Shown here piece by piece: positions 20,701 to 29,253 of a stretch of DNA of 64,000 nucleotides. Under the pieces are notes generated by a model that was not told the origin of the DNA, ran no database searches, and saw only the letters and a list, made by a program, of their open reading frames with translations. This stretch comes from CAXMQZ01 sp963719055 (GTDB lineage Bacteria > Acidobacteriota > Thermoanaerobaculia > Multivoradales > JAHEKO01), in assembly GCA_963719055.1 (NCBI GenBank), contig CAVRAU010000020.1, positions 62,001 to 126,000 of the forward strand, read 5' to 3'. Both the position numbers and the translations under genes were made by a program. The stretch's first letter is position 1; each line of letters begins with the position of its first letter.

Positions 20701-20824
20701 GCCTGAGGCTCGCGATCAGTGCCAGGGCCAGCAGTAGGATGAGGCCCACGGACCCCAAGAGGAGCTTGGCGCCGCGGCGAAGCCACTTGATGGGGCCGTT
20801 CGGTGACTTGGGTGAACCGGGCAT
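14720..20824 (-). CDS. TamB-TamA fusion: translocation and assembly module in one polypeptide (frame-broken)
   Basis: The gene could encode about 2,030 residues. An N-terminal anchor (LLLGSVGLILLLALALIASL) is followed by a long beta-rich AsmA/TamB-like region and the conserved TamB C-terminal domain (GTIDVERGSLRRN; SYVLSQNPREAEG). Then come several POTRA domains and an Omp85 barrel ending in YFGLGQTF with a terminal Phe. The TamB tail, POTRA domains and most of the barrel lie in one uninterrupted frame of about 900 codons with no signal peptide between them, so the fusion does not depend on joining frames. Frame breaks occur near 18120 and near 15400-15540. Three repeat copies are read as VPADS or VPAES in the TamB part. 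TamA and TamB normally form an outer/inner membrane pair moving proteins or phospholipids to the outer membrane. Confidence 0.8.
18965..19001 (-). repeat. Two tandem copies of the dispersed repeat
   Basis: Exact minus-strand copies at 18965-18980 and 18986-19001 with the same 21-nt period as 3541-3577. They are read in frame in the TamB region as WVPADSEKVPADSEN. Confidence 0.92.
19673..19688 (-). repeat. Dispersed repeat copy, diverged
   Basis: A minus-strand variant (AGTGCCAGCCGAATCT) in the TamB region, read as VPAES. It differs from the consensus at three positions but keeps the frame. Confidence 0.65.
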
Positions 20825-20884
20825 GGGTTGTGGAAGGCCTTGTCGACTCGGGGAGGGCCTAGACCGCTCCCCGAGCTCGAGACC

Positions 20885-23877
20885 TCAGGGCACCGTGACC
20901 GACCAGGCCGAGGTGTCACCCGATTCGAAGTCGTCGGCGAAGATGCCCAACGGTGGGGGACCCGCGGGACAGAAATCCAAGATCGTCTGGAGGACCATCT
21001 CGCGCACAGGCACCGTGTCGAGTGCCTCCCACGGGAAAGCGAAGAACACCGTGCCATAGCTTACCGGTGCATTTGGAGCCAGCGGCTCGAACAGCTGTTG
21101 AAGGGCCGCGCCATTGGCGTTGTTGCCCAGCAGGGCCAGCAAGCCCAAGCCACCTGGAGTCACAGGATCGGAGTAGTCGGTGACTCCAGGATCAGCGTAG
21201 TTCAATCCATAGGGCCCCAAGCCCTCGAAAAGGCTACCCGTCTCCCCACTGACCGAGGTGTAGTCACCATTGTCGTCGGTCATGGACGCCACTCCCAGAT
21301 AGTCCTGCATGAAGGACGTCAGACCCCGATCGTAGTGATAGTCCTGGCTGCTGAGGAAAAGGCAACCACCGTTGTCGAGGTAGCTCGCCAATGCTCCTTC
21401 ACCAGCACTTCCTGGACCGGCTGCGCCGCCAAACTCGTCGCCCGAGAACCACACGACCTGAGCATAGCCGCCCAGATCGGCAAGAGTCGGTTCGTTGTCG
21501 CTATTGCCGGTATCCCAGATGTCGTGGCTGACTCCGAGAGCGTCAAGGGCCGAGGTGTAGAACGAGCGCACATCGGGATCGTTGTCATCGTCGTCCACCA
21601 GCAGCACAGGTGGCAGCGCGCGGGTCGTGAAGCTGAAGGTCGCCGAGCTGGCCCCTGGTCCGCACTCGTTGGCGGGGAGCACCCGCCAGTAATACTCGGT
21701 GGTTTGTGCGAGGGCGCTGGTGAGGGTGTGGCTGGTTGTGGTGACCGTGGCCGTATAGTCGGGACTGCCGAAACCCGGATCATCGTCGATCTCGAGAGTG
21801 TAGTCGCCTTCCTGGGAACTGGCTGTCCAGGTGAAGGTAGGCACCAGGCTCACGTCGATCGCGCCGTCGACCGGCATCAACGGCGTGGGTGCCGAGGGCG
21901 AGTCGCTGAAGAGGGTCAGACTCACTGTGCGAATCTTCGAGCTACTGGCGGCGGTACCGCTGATCTCGAGGCTGTACTCCCCTGGGCTGGCCAGACCGGT
22001 GTCGGTGAGGGTGAGATCCGAGGAACCAGGCGGGACGACGGGATTGGTGCTGAATCCGGGGGTCGTACCGGCGGGCTCGCCCGTCAGCGCCAGGGTCACA
22101 GGCTCGTTGAAGCCCAGTAGCGAGTCGATATCCACGAGGTACTCGGCATCGAGAGGAGCGCAGATCGTCAACTCCTGCGGGGTGACGGCCATTGTGAAGT
22201 CCGGACCCGGCACACAGCTGTCGAATTTGAATTTGCCGATACGTGTGGACCAGGTCGAAGCGGCGTTGTACTCACCGGTGAGCCAGTAGGTGCAGTCGTC
22301 CTCTGGGTCGACGCTCATGGCGCTGTAGTCGCCGTAGCGGTTGGAGGCGTTGGAAGCGCTGCCCGCCACAAGCGTGTGCTCGCCCTGGGCATGGTCCCCT
22401 GGGGGTCACCGGCAAGACGTCCGACGTAGCCCAAACTGGGGAAGGTGCTGGTGCTGGAGATGTTGTAGCCCACCGCCATGTTGCCGTCAGAGTCCATCGA
22501 AATGGCGCCCATCCAGCGGTGATCGGCATCGGGGGCAAAGGTACCTTCCTGAAACAGGGTCCAAGGGCCGCCCGTCTTGCGTAGCTCGAACCAGCGAACG
22601 CCGCCGTGATCGGTTCCCGAGACATCGGTGACGAGGTTGCCAATCAGTGCCTGGTGCGATCCGAAGTTGCGATATTGCAGCCGCCACATGATGACTTCGC
22701 GCAGCGGATCGAGCGTCGTTCCGGTACCGGGTTGAGGAAAGCACGAGAAACTCGTCAGGCCGCAGAGATCGGAGTCGAACTCGCTGACATCGATATTGGG
22801 TAGGGCGGTGAGAGTAGAGTTGCCGGGAGTCGCCCAGTCCACATGAAATTCCCACATTTCCAGGAAATCTATCGACGGATTTCCGGCCGGTCCGTGAACC
22901 TCGGTGTCGCGGTGGCGCATGATGACGGCAGGAGAGCCCGTAGGGGGGGCGTCCTCTCCGTCGAGGTCCGCGGGAGTTACGGCTTGAAAGCCAAACCCAC
23001 TGAGATTGCCGATAGTGAATCTTTGGCTGGTGGCGGGTAGCCCGGCCAGCATGTTCGTCCGATCCAGGGCATAGACAGCCGAGGATGATTCGTTGCTCGT
23101 CACATAGTAGGCGTCGGGCCAGACGGCGTATTTCGGGTAGTCGGGGAAGTCGGGTGTGGGGAAGTCGTAGGCGTACCAGCCCCCCGAGATCGGGTCGTTG
23201 CTTTGTGAGACATAGACGCAGAGATGGAACCCGATGTCGGCGAACTCGCTCAGCATCCAACGGTCGGCCGAGCGATCGTAGAGGACCACCGGGTCGCCCA
23301 GGCCCGATGCGCAGCTGCCGGAGCCGAGTCCGTCGAGCGCGAAGGGACCGTGAACGACGGAGCCATCGGTCTTGTCGTGAATCGTGACCAGTGCTCCATC
23401 GTCACCGTTGATCATCTGAATGTAGTAAGTGGGTCCGACGTCACCGACGGTATCTGGTGGGTTGACACCGGTGAAGCCCTGGCCATCGAAGTTGAGAATT
23501 GGAGTGGCAAAGCCGTCTCCCTCGACAGCGTCAGGCGCATTTTCCTGCCGTTCGAGAAGGGGATCGGTCTGCGGCTCGCGCGGCGGCACCACTCGGTCCT
23601 CGCCCGGCCGGAAGTAGTGACGGCGCGGAATTTCCTTGATGGGGTCCCCGGGTTGCCACTCGGGTGCCAGTGGCAGGTCGCGCAGGTCCCCTTCGAAAAC
23701 GAAGGGCACGATGGTTTCACTGACTTCCGCGCCACGGTATTCTTGCGGTGGTCCTTGGGCAGTGGCTCCACCAGACACCATTAGCAGTACCAACAGACCA
23801 CCGATCGCCGACAGCGGGATGGTCCAGTTTCGAAAAGGACGATCGGTTTCGTGTCGGGCGCGAAAGCTCTTGGTCAT
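20885..23877 (-). CDS. Large secreted protein with Fn3-like domain and FESGDTSAWS-type C-terminus (one frame break)
   Basis: The ATG at 23877 follows AGGAGGGG and opens a signal peptide (IPLSAIGGLLVLLMVSGGATA). The first half (about 500 residues) has repeated GDPVVLYDRSADRWML-like segments and may be a propeller-like surface domain. The second half has an Ig/Fn3-like segment (PTFTWTASSQEGDYTLEID) and ALPPVLLVDDDDNDPDVRS, a phrase common near peptidase-associated domains. It ends FADDFESGDTSAWSVTVP. A frame break lies near 22390. No catalytic motif was found, so I call it an extracellular protein of unknown function. The tail may be a sorting signal. Confidence 0.72.
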
Positions 23878-23927
23878 CTCTATCCCCTCCTAAAGAGCCG
23901 GGGTCGGTCCCCGGCTCGATACGGGCT

Positions 23928-24728
23928 TCAAAACGGCGATCGAAGCAGTTTCAGACTACCCCGATTGCTGGTCATGAACAACTTGGATTTTCCTCCCGCG
24001 ATGGTCGCCTGCGCGGTCTTGCGTCCGCTGCCGGGTCGCCGGTCGATGGTCAGCGAAAAGTCGGTGGTGAGCTCGCCAGAGGTCGTCATGGTGACCAAAG
24101 TGTCAGCGGTCTGTGGCAGGGTCACGGAGATCGCTCCAGTCAGGGTTTCGAGCTCGATGGGAGTTTCCCAGGTCGTGTCCGAGAACTGTGCCGCGATCGA
24201 GCCATGCTCGGTCATGGCGTTCACGGGGCCGGCCGTCGAGACCACGATATCGCCGCTCGCAGACCGGGCCGTGATGCCGCGATCGAGACCCTTGACCTCG
24301 ATCAGACCCCGAGCCGTTTCGAGGGTGAGCGAGCGTTTGGCCGGCACAAACAGCGTCATGTCGACCCGGCGCTTGCTCCAGGCGTCGGGCAAGGGACTGG
24401 GTTCGGCGTTGTCGGCCTCGGGGTAGAGGACCTCGACGCGAAAGACGGATCCCTCGCTGGAAGTTCGGATCTCGGGGTGGCGGGGATCGTCGGCATGACG
24501 TTGGATCATCGCCGATAGAGAAATTTCTTCCTCATCCGCGGGTCGCACGCGCAGATCGCCATGAAGATTGCGCAGCTCGATGAGTTCTGCTCCGCCGGTC
24601 GGCTCGGAGCGGCGCACATTGTCGATGATCCAATCGTCGGGGATCTCGGCCGCCTCGAGAAAGGTGGAAGTGCCCGGTAGGGGGGCGAGGATGGCACAAG
24701 CCAGCAGGATGTAAGGAGCTCGGGTCAT
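23928..24728 (-). CDS. DUF4097-like exported beta-strand repeat protein
   Basis: The 266-residue protein has a signal peptide (ILLACAILAPLPGTSTFLEA). The mature part is a run of short strands in the pattern of DUF4097 adhesin-like domains: LIELRNLHGDLRVRPA, TLETARGLIEVKGL and ARSASGDIVVSTAGPV. The function of this family is not established; it probably forms a right-handed beta-helix in the periplasm. The start codon overlaps the stop of the MFS gene (24725-24728), which indicates translational coupling. Confidence 0.75.
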   Translation of the reverse strand: MTRAPYILLACAILAPLPGTSTFLEAAEIPDDWIIDNVRRSEPTGGAELIELRNLHGDLRVRPADEEEISLSAMIQRHADDPRHPEIRTSSEGSVFRVEVLYPEADNAEPSPLPDAWSKRRVDMTLFVPAKRSLTLETARGLIEVKGLDRGITARSASGDIVVSTAGPVNAMTEHGSIAAQFSDTTWETPIELETLTGAISVTLPQTADTLVTMTTSGELTTDFSLTIDRRPGSGRKTAQATIAGGKSKLFMTSNRGSLKLLRSPF

Positions 24729-26017
24729 GGCGTGGTACCGGAGCCGGAGTGTACCAACGGCTTGCGGTATCTGAGGATGACAATCCCGGGGATCACCAGG
24801 AGTAGAGCTCCTATCAGACAGAGGGCGTCATAGCCGAAGGCCGCGAGCACCAGGCCCGAGGTGGCGCTGGCGAGGGCCGCGGACGACCAGATCATCGAGT
24901 CGGTGACTCCTTGAAGGCGGGCCCTGTGGCGCAGCGTCAGACCCGAGCTCAACAGCGCGCTCCCTGCCACAAAGCCGAGATTCCAACCGAGCCCGAGGAG
25001 AAACAAGGCGAGAGCCATGAGGCCCACATCCGCCGCCGGTGTCAGCAGTGCGGAAACTGCCGCCACGAGCAAGAGAGCCTGTCCCAGCACGATGACCGGC
25101 AATCGCCCCCAGCTATCGACCATCCGGCCGGTGACGGGTGAAAACACGAACATGCCGATGATGTGTGAGCTCATGACGAAGCCGATGGCGCCGAGGCCGT
25201 GGCCCGCGAGCTTCAGGTTGAGAGGGGTCATGGTCATGATGAGCACCATGACCATATGTCCGACTACCAGGACCGCCAGGGCAATTCGGACCCCGGGAAG
25301 GCGAAAGAGATCGGAGAGCCGAGCTCGTTCTACGGACTCTTCGGCGATGCCCTCCGCGTATACCAGGGTCGAGGGATCGGGACGGAGAAAGATGGCGTAG
25401 AGGAGCGCCGCCAGGCTGTAGGCTCCGAGGGTCACGAGGTAGGCACCGGAGAGCGGTGGCAGCCCCAGTGTCGAAGCGAGACGCCCTGCAGGACCCAAGG
25501 AGTTGGGTCCCAGAACGGCACCGATCGTGCCCACCCAGACCATCCAGCCGATCGCCGAAGCTCGGCGGCCTACGGGATAGAGATCCGCCACAAGATAGCG
25601 GCTCAGGGAGTCGCCGCTGCGGCCCAGACCGATGGTGAACATGGCCACCATGAGCAGGAGCAGAGATCCCGTGCGCACCGCGATAACGGCCGCGACCGCG
25701 CCCAGCGCTGCCACAAAGTAGCCACAGATCAGCCCGTTTCGCCGGCCCCAGCGCTGCATGGCCTCTGCCAGGAGTGCTGTCCCTATGGCGGTGCCCAGAA
25801 TCGAGAGCGCGGAGGGGAGGCCGCTCCAGGTGGCAGCTCGCGAGATCTCCTCCGCTGCGAGGGTGGAGACGATGATGGCCGCGGTGAGGCCGATGCTGCC
25901 CAGGCCAACGCCGCTGAAAAACAGTGCGGTGGTTCTACGACGCAGGCCCTCGATTCGAGGGGTGGGGAGACTCGATTCCTCTGGGGACATTCCTAGCAGC
26001 GGGCGCGGATGCGCCAT
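24725..26017 (-). CDS. MFS transporter
   Basis: The 430-residue protein has about twelve hydrophobic segments. The loop between helices 2 and 3 carries EAMQRWGRRNGL, the family signature, and a repeat of it appears in the second half as VTGRMVDSWGRLPV. It should be a proton-coupled exporter or importer in the inner membrane; the substrate is not visible. The ATG at 26017 lies 7 nt after the hemerythrin stop. An internal ATG at 25990 is a possible start. The gene overlaps the next by 4 nt, so hemerythrin, MFS and DUF4097 genes form an operon. Confidence 0.87.
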   Translation of the reverse strand: MAHPRPLLGMSPEESSLPTPRIEGLRRRTTALFFSGVGLGSIGLTAAIIVSTLAAEEISRAATWSGLPSALSILGTAIGTALLAEAMQRWGRRNGLICGYFVAALGAVAAVIAVRTGSLLLLMVAMFTIGLGRSGDSLSRYLVADLYPVGRRASAIGWMVWVGTIGAVLGPNSLGPAGRLASTLGLPPLSGAYLVTLGAYSLAALLYAIFLRPDPSTLVYAEGIAEESVERARLSDLFRLPGVRIALAVLVVGHMVMVLIMTMTPLNLKLAGHGLGAIGFVMSSHIIGMFVFSPVTGRMVDSWGRLPVIVLGQALLLVAAVSALLTPAADVGLMALALFLLGLGWNLGFVAGSALLSSGLTLRHRARLQGVTDSMIWSSAALASATSGLVLAAFGYDALCLIGALLLVIPGIVILRYRKPLVHSGSGTTP

Positions 26018-26024
26018 CGATGAG

Positions 26025-26432
26025 CTAGACCTTGGGGTCCTGCTGCTTCAAGTACTCAGCCAGAGCCTGATCCGAGGATTGGATGTGGGTGAGCAGCCAG
26101 CGCTCGAGATTCTCAGCTTCTTTGGCAGGGTTCAGCGAGTTATCACTCCGGAGGTTCTGGCTCAGTTCGTGCAGCTCTGTCATCAGTTGGTCGTGCTCTT
26201 CCTGATGGGCCTCGTAGCCGGGGTACGCATGGAGACGCATGAGCAGCTGCTCGGCGAGAAAGTGGGCGTTGGTGAAGTCTTCGAGCTGCTGCAGAAGCTC
26301 GTCTACCTTGTCGCCGTCCGAATCGGCCAAAGCCGTCTGTATCGAGCGGACGATCTGCAGCTCCAGAGCATGCTCCTGGTCCATCTCCGCAATTCCAGTC
26401 TGGGCGTGTTGATGCAACCTGTCTGAGCTCAT
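26025..26432 (-). CDS. Bacteriohemerythrin
   Basis: The 135-residue protein carries the di-iron hemerythrin ligand pattern in order: MDQEHALE, NAHFLAEQLL (H..xE), YEAHQEEHDQL (H-x4-H) and THIQSSDQALAEYL (H..xxD). It should bind O2 reversibly in the cytoplasm, for delivery, storage or sensing. The ATG at 26432 was chosen over one 8 codons upstream because it matches the family's N-terminus. It is the first gene of a minus-strand operon. A CAAGAT sequence 7 nt before the start could be a weak leaderless promoter. The repeat-bracketed transposase starts just beyond on the other strand. Confidence 0.92.
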   Translation of the reverse strand: MSSDRLHQHAQTGIAEMDQEHALELQIVRSIQTALADSDGDKVDELLQQLEDFTNAHFLAEQLLMRLHAYPGYEAHQEEHDQLMTELHELSQNLRSDNSLNPAKEAENLERWLLTHIQSSDQALAEYLKQQDPKV

Positions 26433-26468
26433 TGGCGGGATCTTGTCACAACGCACCCACCACCATGA

Positions 26469-26484
26469 GGTGCCACCCGATTCT
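26469..26484 (+). repeat. Left repeat copy of the transposase unit
   Basis: GGTGCCACCCGATTCT, one base different from the consensus, immediately upstream of the transposase gene. Confidence 0.8.
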
Positions 26485-26519
26485 GCAAGATCCCGGTTGT
26501 GGAATGCGTCTTCGTAAGC

Positions 26520-27461
26520 ATGGCAAGGAGATTACGCTTCATTCCGCAAGGGGGTGCGCTGGTCGAAGTGACCTGTCGAACGATTCAAGGTCGATTTCTG
26601 ATGAAGCCGACCCAAGAGCTCAGGACCTTGGTACTCGGAGTTCTGGGTCGATCGCTGCGGCTCTACGCGGTCCGACTTCACGCATTCGTCTTTCTGTCCA
26701 ACCACTACCACATGCTTCTGAGTGTCGAAGATTCTCTTCAACTCGCTCAGTTCATGAACTATCTCAACTCGAACGTGGCCCGCGAGGCAGGGCGACTCCA
26801 CAGATGGAGGGAGAAGTTTTGGGGTCGCCGATACCAGGCCATTGTGATCAGCGAGGAAGAACCGGCGCAGGTGGATCGGTTGCGGTACCTACTCTCTCAG
26901 GGCTGCAAAGAGGGTCTGGTTGCCCGGCCGCAGGACTGGCCCGGTGCCCATAGCGTCGAGACTCTGGTGGGAGGGGCGCTGCTCGAAGGTCTGTGGTTCG
27001 ATCGCACCCAGGAATGCGCAGCGCGCATGCGAGGCGAAGAGTTTCATCGCTCGAAGTACACCACGACGGAGGCGATCAGACTTGACCCCCTGCCCTGTTG
27101 GCAACACCTTTCAGGAAGCAACCACCGAAGGGCCGTCAACGAAGTAGTCCTACAGATCGAAGCGGAGACAGCTGCCCGGCATTCTCGAGAGGGGACTCAG
27201 CCTCTGAGACTGAAGAACATTCTTGCCCAGGACCCTCACGGCATCCCCGGGGAGTTGAAGAAGAGCTGGGCCCCGGCATTTCATGCAGCGACGAAGGCAG
27301 CTCGGAGGGAGCTGGTAGAAGCCTACGGTTGGTTTCTCGAGGCGTATCGCTTGGCGGCGGAGTCAATGCGCAAAGGGGACTTCCATGCGAGTTTTCCAGA
27401 GGGGAGTTTCCCTCCGCAGCGTGCTTTTGTTCGCTGGAGTGCCGAGCTGGCTCCCGGCTAG
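26520..27461 (+). CDS. REP-associated-type (Y1/IS200-like) tyrosine transposase
   Basis: The protein of 313 residues opens ARRLRFIPQGGALVEVTCR, as in the REP-associated tyrosine transposase family. It has the HUH metal motif NHYHMLL, WGRRYQAIVIS, and YLLSQGCKEGLVARPQDWP, which corresponds to the family's YIHLNPVRAGLV segment containing the helix near the nucleophilic tyrosine. Such enzymes nick single-stranded DNA through a 5'-phosphotyrosine. The C-terminal 130 residues are an extra domain also seen in longer family members. The ATG at 26520 matches the family N-terminus; a GTG at 26499 would add seven residues. It appears intact, unlike the IS1380 remnant. Its flanks carry the dispersed repeat. 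Confidence 0.88.
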   Translation: MARRLRFIPQGGALVEVTCRTIQGRFLMKPTQELRTLVLGVLGRSLRLYAVRLHAFVFLSNHYHMLLSVEDSLQLAQFMNYLNSNVAREAGRLHRWREKFWGRRYQAIVISEEEPAQVDRLRYLLSQGCKEGLVARPQDWPGAHSVETLVGGALLEGLWFDRTQECAARMRGEEFHRSKYTTTEAIRLDPLPCWQHLSGSNHRRAVNEVVLQIEAETAARHSREGTQPLRLKNILAQDPHGIPGELKKSWAPAFHAATKAARRELVEAYGWFLEAYRLAAESMRKGDFHASFPEGSFPPQRAFVRWSAELAPG

Positions 27462-27625
27462 CGGTGGCTCCACCCCTACCTGTAGAAGTGTAGAAGAAGG
27501 AAGTAGGAAAGAAGGGCCCTCAGAGCGCGGGTGAGGGAACCTCTACCGAGCTGATCTGCAACCGCAGTCGCTGTGATGTCCGTAGGGACTTCCGCGCTGC
27601 CCCAACTCTCCGCGTTATCGCCTCG

Positions 27626-27700
27626 AGCCGATTCTAGAGGGATCGAGAGGTGCCGAGAGTGGCATTCCTACCCTTGCGATCTCAGAAATCGGCTGGCACC
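27626..27700 (-). repeat. Right repeat cluster of the transposase unit
   Basis: This contains a half copy in plus orientation (27626-27635), a partial AGGTGCC element and one complete minus-strand copy (27684-27700). The mixture of halves suggests repeated insertion or rearrangement at this spot. Confidence 0.75.
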
Positions 27701-27746
27701 TTTGGAGGTTCGGCGCAGATCCGGCTCCTAGACGGCCATTATGGAC

Positions 27747-27752
27747 TAGACT
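27747..27752 (+). promoter_or_regulatory. Putative -10 box of a leaderless permease mRNA
   Basis: TAGACT, 6 nt before the GTG at 27759, with no ribosome binding site between. Confidence 0.5.
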
Positions 27753-27758
27753 CCCAGC

Positions 27759-29250
27759 GTGTCGACACACTCCAGCGGCAAGTCCGGTCTGCACCGCGAT
27801 CTCGGTCTCCTGGGACTGGCGGCCACGGGTATCTGCTCGATGCTGGGGGCGGCGATCAACGTCATCCCCTTCATGATCCAGCGGAGCGTGCCGGGCATTG
27901 GCCCCTTTGTGCTGCCGGCCTATCTCTTCGCGGCGGTACCGGCGCTGTTTGCCGCCATGGCCTACGCGATACTGGCCTCGGCCATGCCGCGGGCGGGCGG
28001 TAGCTACGTCTACGCCAGCCGCTCGCTCAGCCCCTATCTCGGTTTCGTAGCGAGCTTTCTCGCAGTGGTTCGGGTTGTCCATCGCCATCGGGGTGGTCTC
28101 GTACGTCATCGTGCCGTTTCTGCGCGATATCGCCGCGGCTCTGGAAATGCAGGATCTGGCGGTGACACTCGACACCGGAAACGTGCGGGTGGCGGTGGCG
28201 CTGGCCTTTTTGTGGCTCTTTGTGATGGTCAATCTGCGGGGCGTCAAGCTCTACGAGCGCACCCTGGTGCCGTTGATGTTCGTGATGTTCGCCCTGGGTG
28301 CCGTCGTCATCGTGGCCGGTTTCTCCTTCGATCATGGCGATTTCGCCGCTGCCCTGCTCGAGCGCGAAGGGGCCCGAATCCCGGGAACCGGGGCGCAGTT
28401 CCAGTGGAGCACCTTCCTGGCGGCGGCGGCGGTCCTCTTTGCCAGCTTTATCGGGTTCGACTCCATCGCTCAGGCAGGTGGAGAGGCACGCAATCCAGGC
28501 CGTTCGTTGCCGTTGGCCATCGCCATCGCGGTGATCACGGTCGGTAGCTTCTATTTCCTGTTCACGGCCGCCGTCTACCATGCGGTGCCCTGGAGCTTCA
28601 TCGCCGAGCGTGCCCAGACCATGGATCTCACCGCACCGGGTCTGCTCGGCTACCTGCTGTCCCCGGGTTGGACGGTGGCCATCGTGGCCGGCGCCGCCGT
28701 GGCGCTGATCAACGATCTGCCGGCCATGCTGCTGGCGGTCTCGCGGCTGATGTTCGCCTGGGCCGAGGACGGTGTCTTTCCGCGGCGGGTCGCCCGAGTC
28801 CACCCGCGTTGGCACACTCCCCATGTGGCGATTCTCGCCAGCGGTGCCATGGCCACGGTCGGCATCGTCGGCAGCCATCTGGCGGGAGACTTCTTTCTGG
28901 GTGTCGATATCCTGGTCACCTCGATGCTGGTCAACTTCCTGGTCATGTGTCTCTCGGTCCTCTGGTTGCCGCGCAACAACCCCGAGCTGGCGCGAGAGAT
29001 CAAAGTGGTCCGATCCCGCCCGCTGCAGGTGTCGCTGGCGGTGGCGGGAGTGGTGTCTCTCGGCGGGTTTCTGGTCATCCACGTGTGGAAGGACCTGACG
29101 TCCACAGTGACGGAGTGGTACTTCCATTCCACCGTGGTCTGGGTGCTCGTGATGTTGGTGGCCAGCGCCATCTTTTTCCGCGAAATGCATGGTCTGCGCC
29201 GAAGGGGTGTCGACGTCGATGCGATCTTCTCGGACCTCCCACCGGAGTAG
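27759..29250 (+). CDS. APC-family amino acid permease (one frame break)
   Basis: The N-terminal part (LGLLGLAATGICSMLGAAIN) is the glycine-rich first helix of APC transporters, followed by PRAGGSYVYASRSLSPYLGF, the conserved loop and helix 3. The frame shifts near 28060; removing one base restores SQWFGLSIAIG and continues through about ten more helices to the stop at 29250. It should import amino acids or related compounds across the inner membrane; the substrate is not predictable. The break sits in the most conserved part, so an assembly error is likely. The aldo/keto reductase starts 3 nt after the stop, so the two are co-transcribed. Confidence 0.85.
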
Positions 29251-29253
29251 CGC

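Larger units (their letters stand above)
26469..27700. mobile_element. Candidate REP/RAYT-like unit: Y1 transposase bracketed by inverted repeat copies
   Basis: A plus-strand copy (GGTGCCACCCGATTCT, 26469-26484) lies 35 bases before the transposase start. A minus-strand copy (27684-27700, with one extra A) lies about 220 bases after its stop, so the two form an inverted pair. A half copy (AGCCGATTCT, 27626-27635) and AGGTGCCGAGAG (27648-27659) lie just inside the right end. The same short sequence is scattered elsewhere in the window. This bracketing is the arrangement typical of REP-associated tyrosine transposases. That the enzyme moves this repeat is an inference. Confidence 0.6.

Noticed and set aside
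20828..22120. 430-codon open frame on the plus strand
   Set aside because: It is a shadow of the large secreted protein gene, low in complexity, without a ribosome binding site or recognisable motif.
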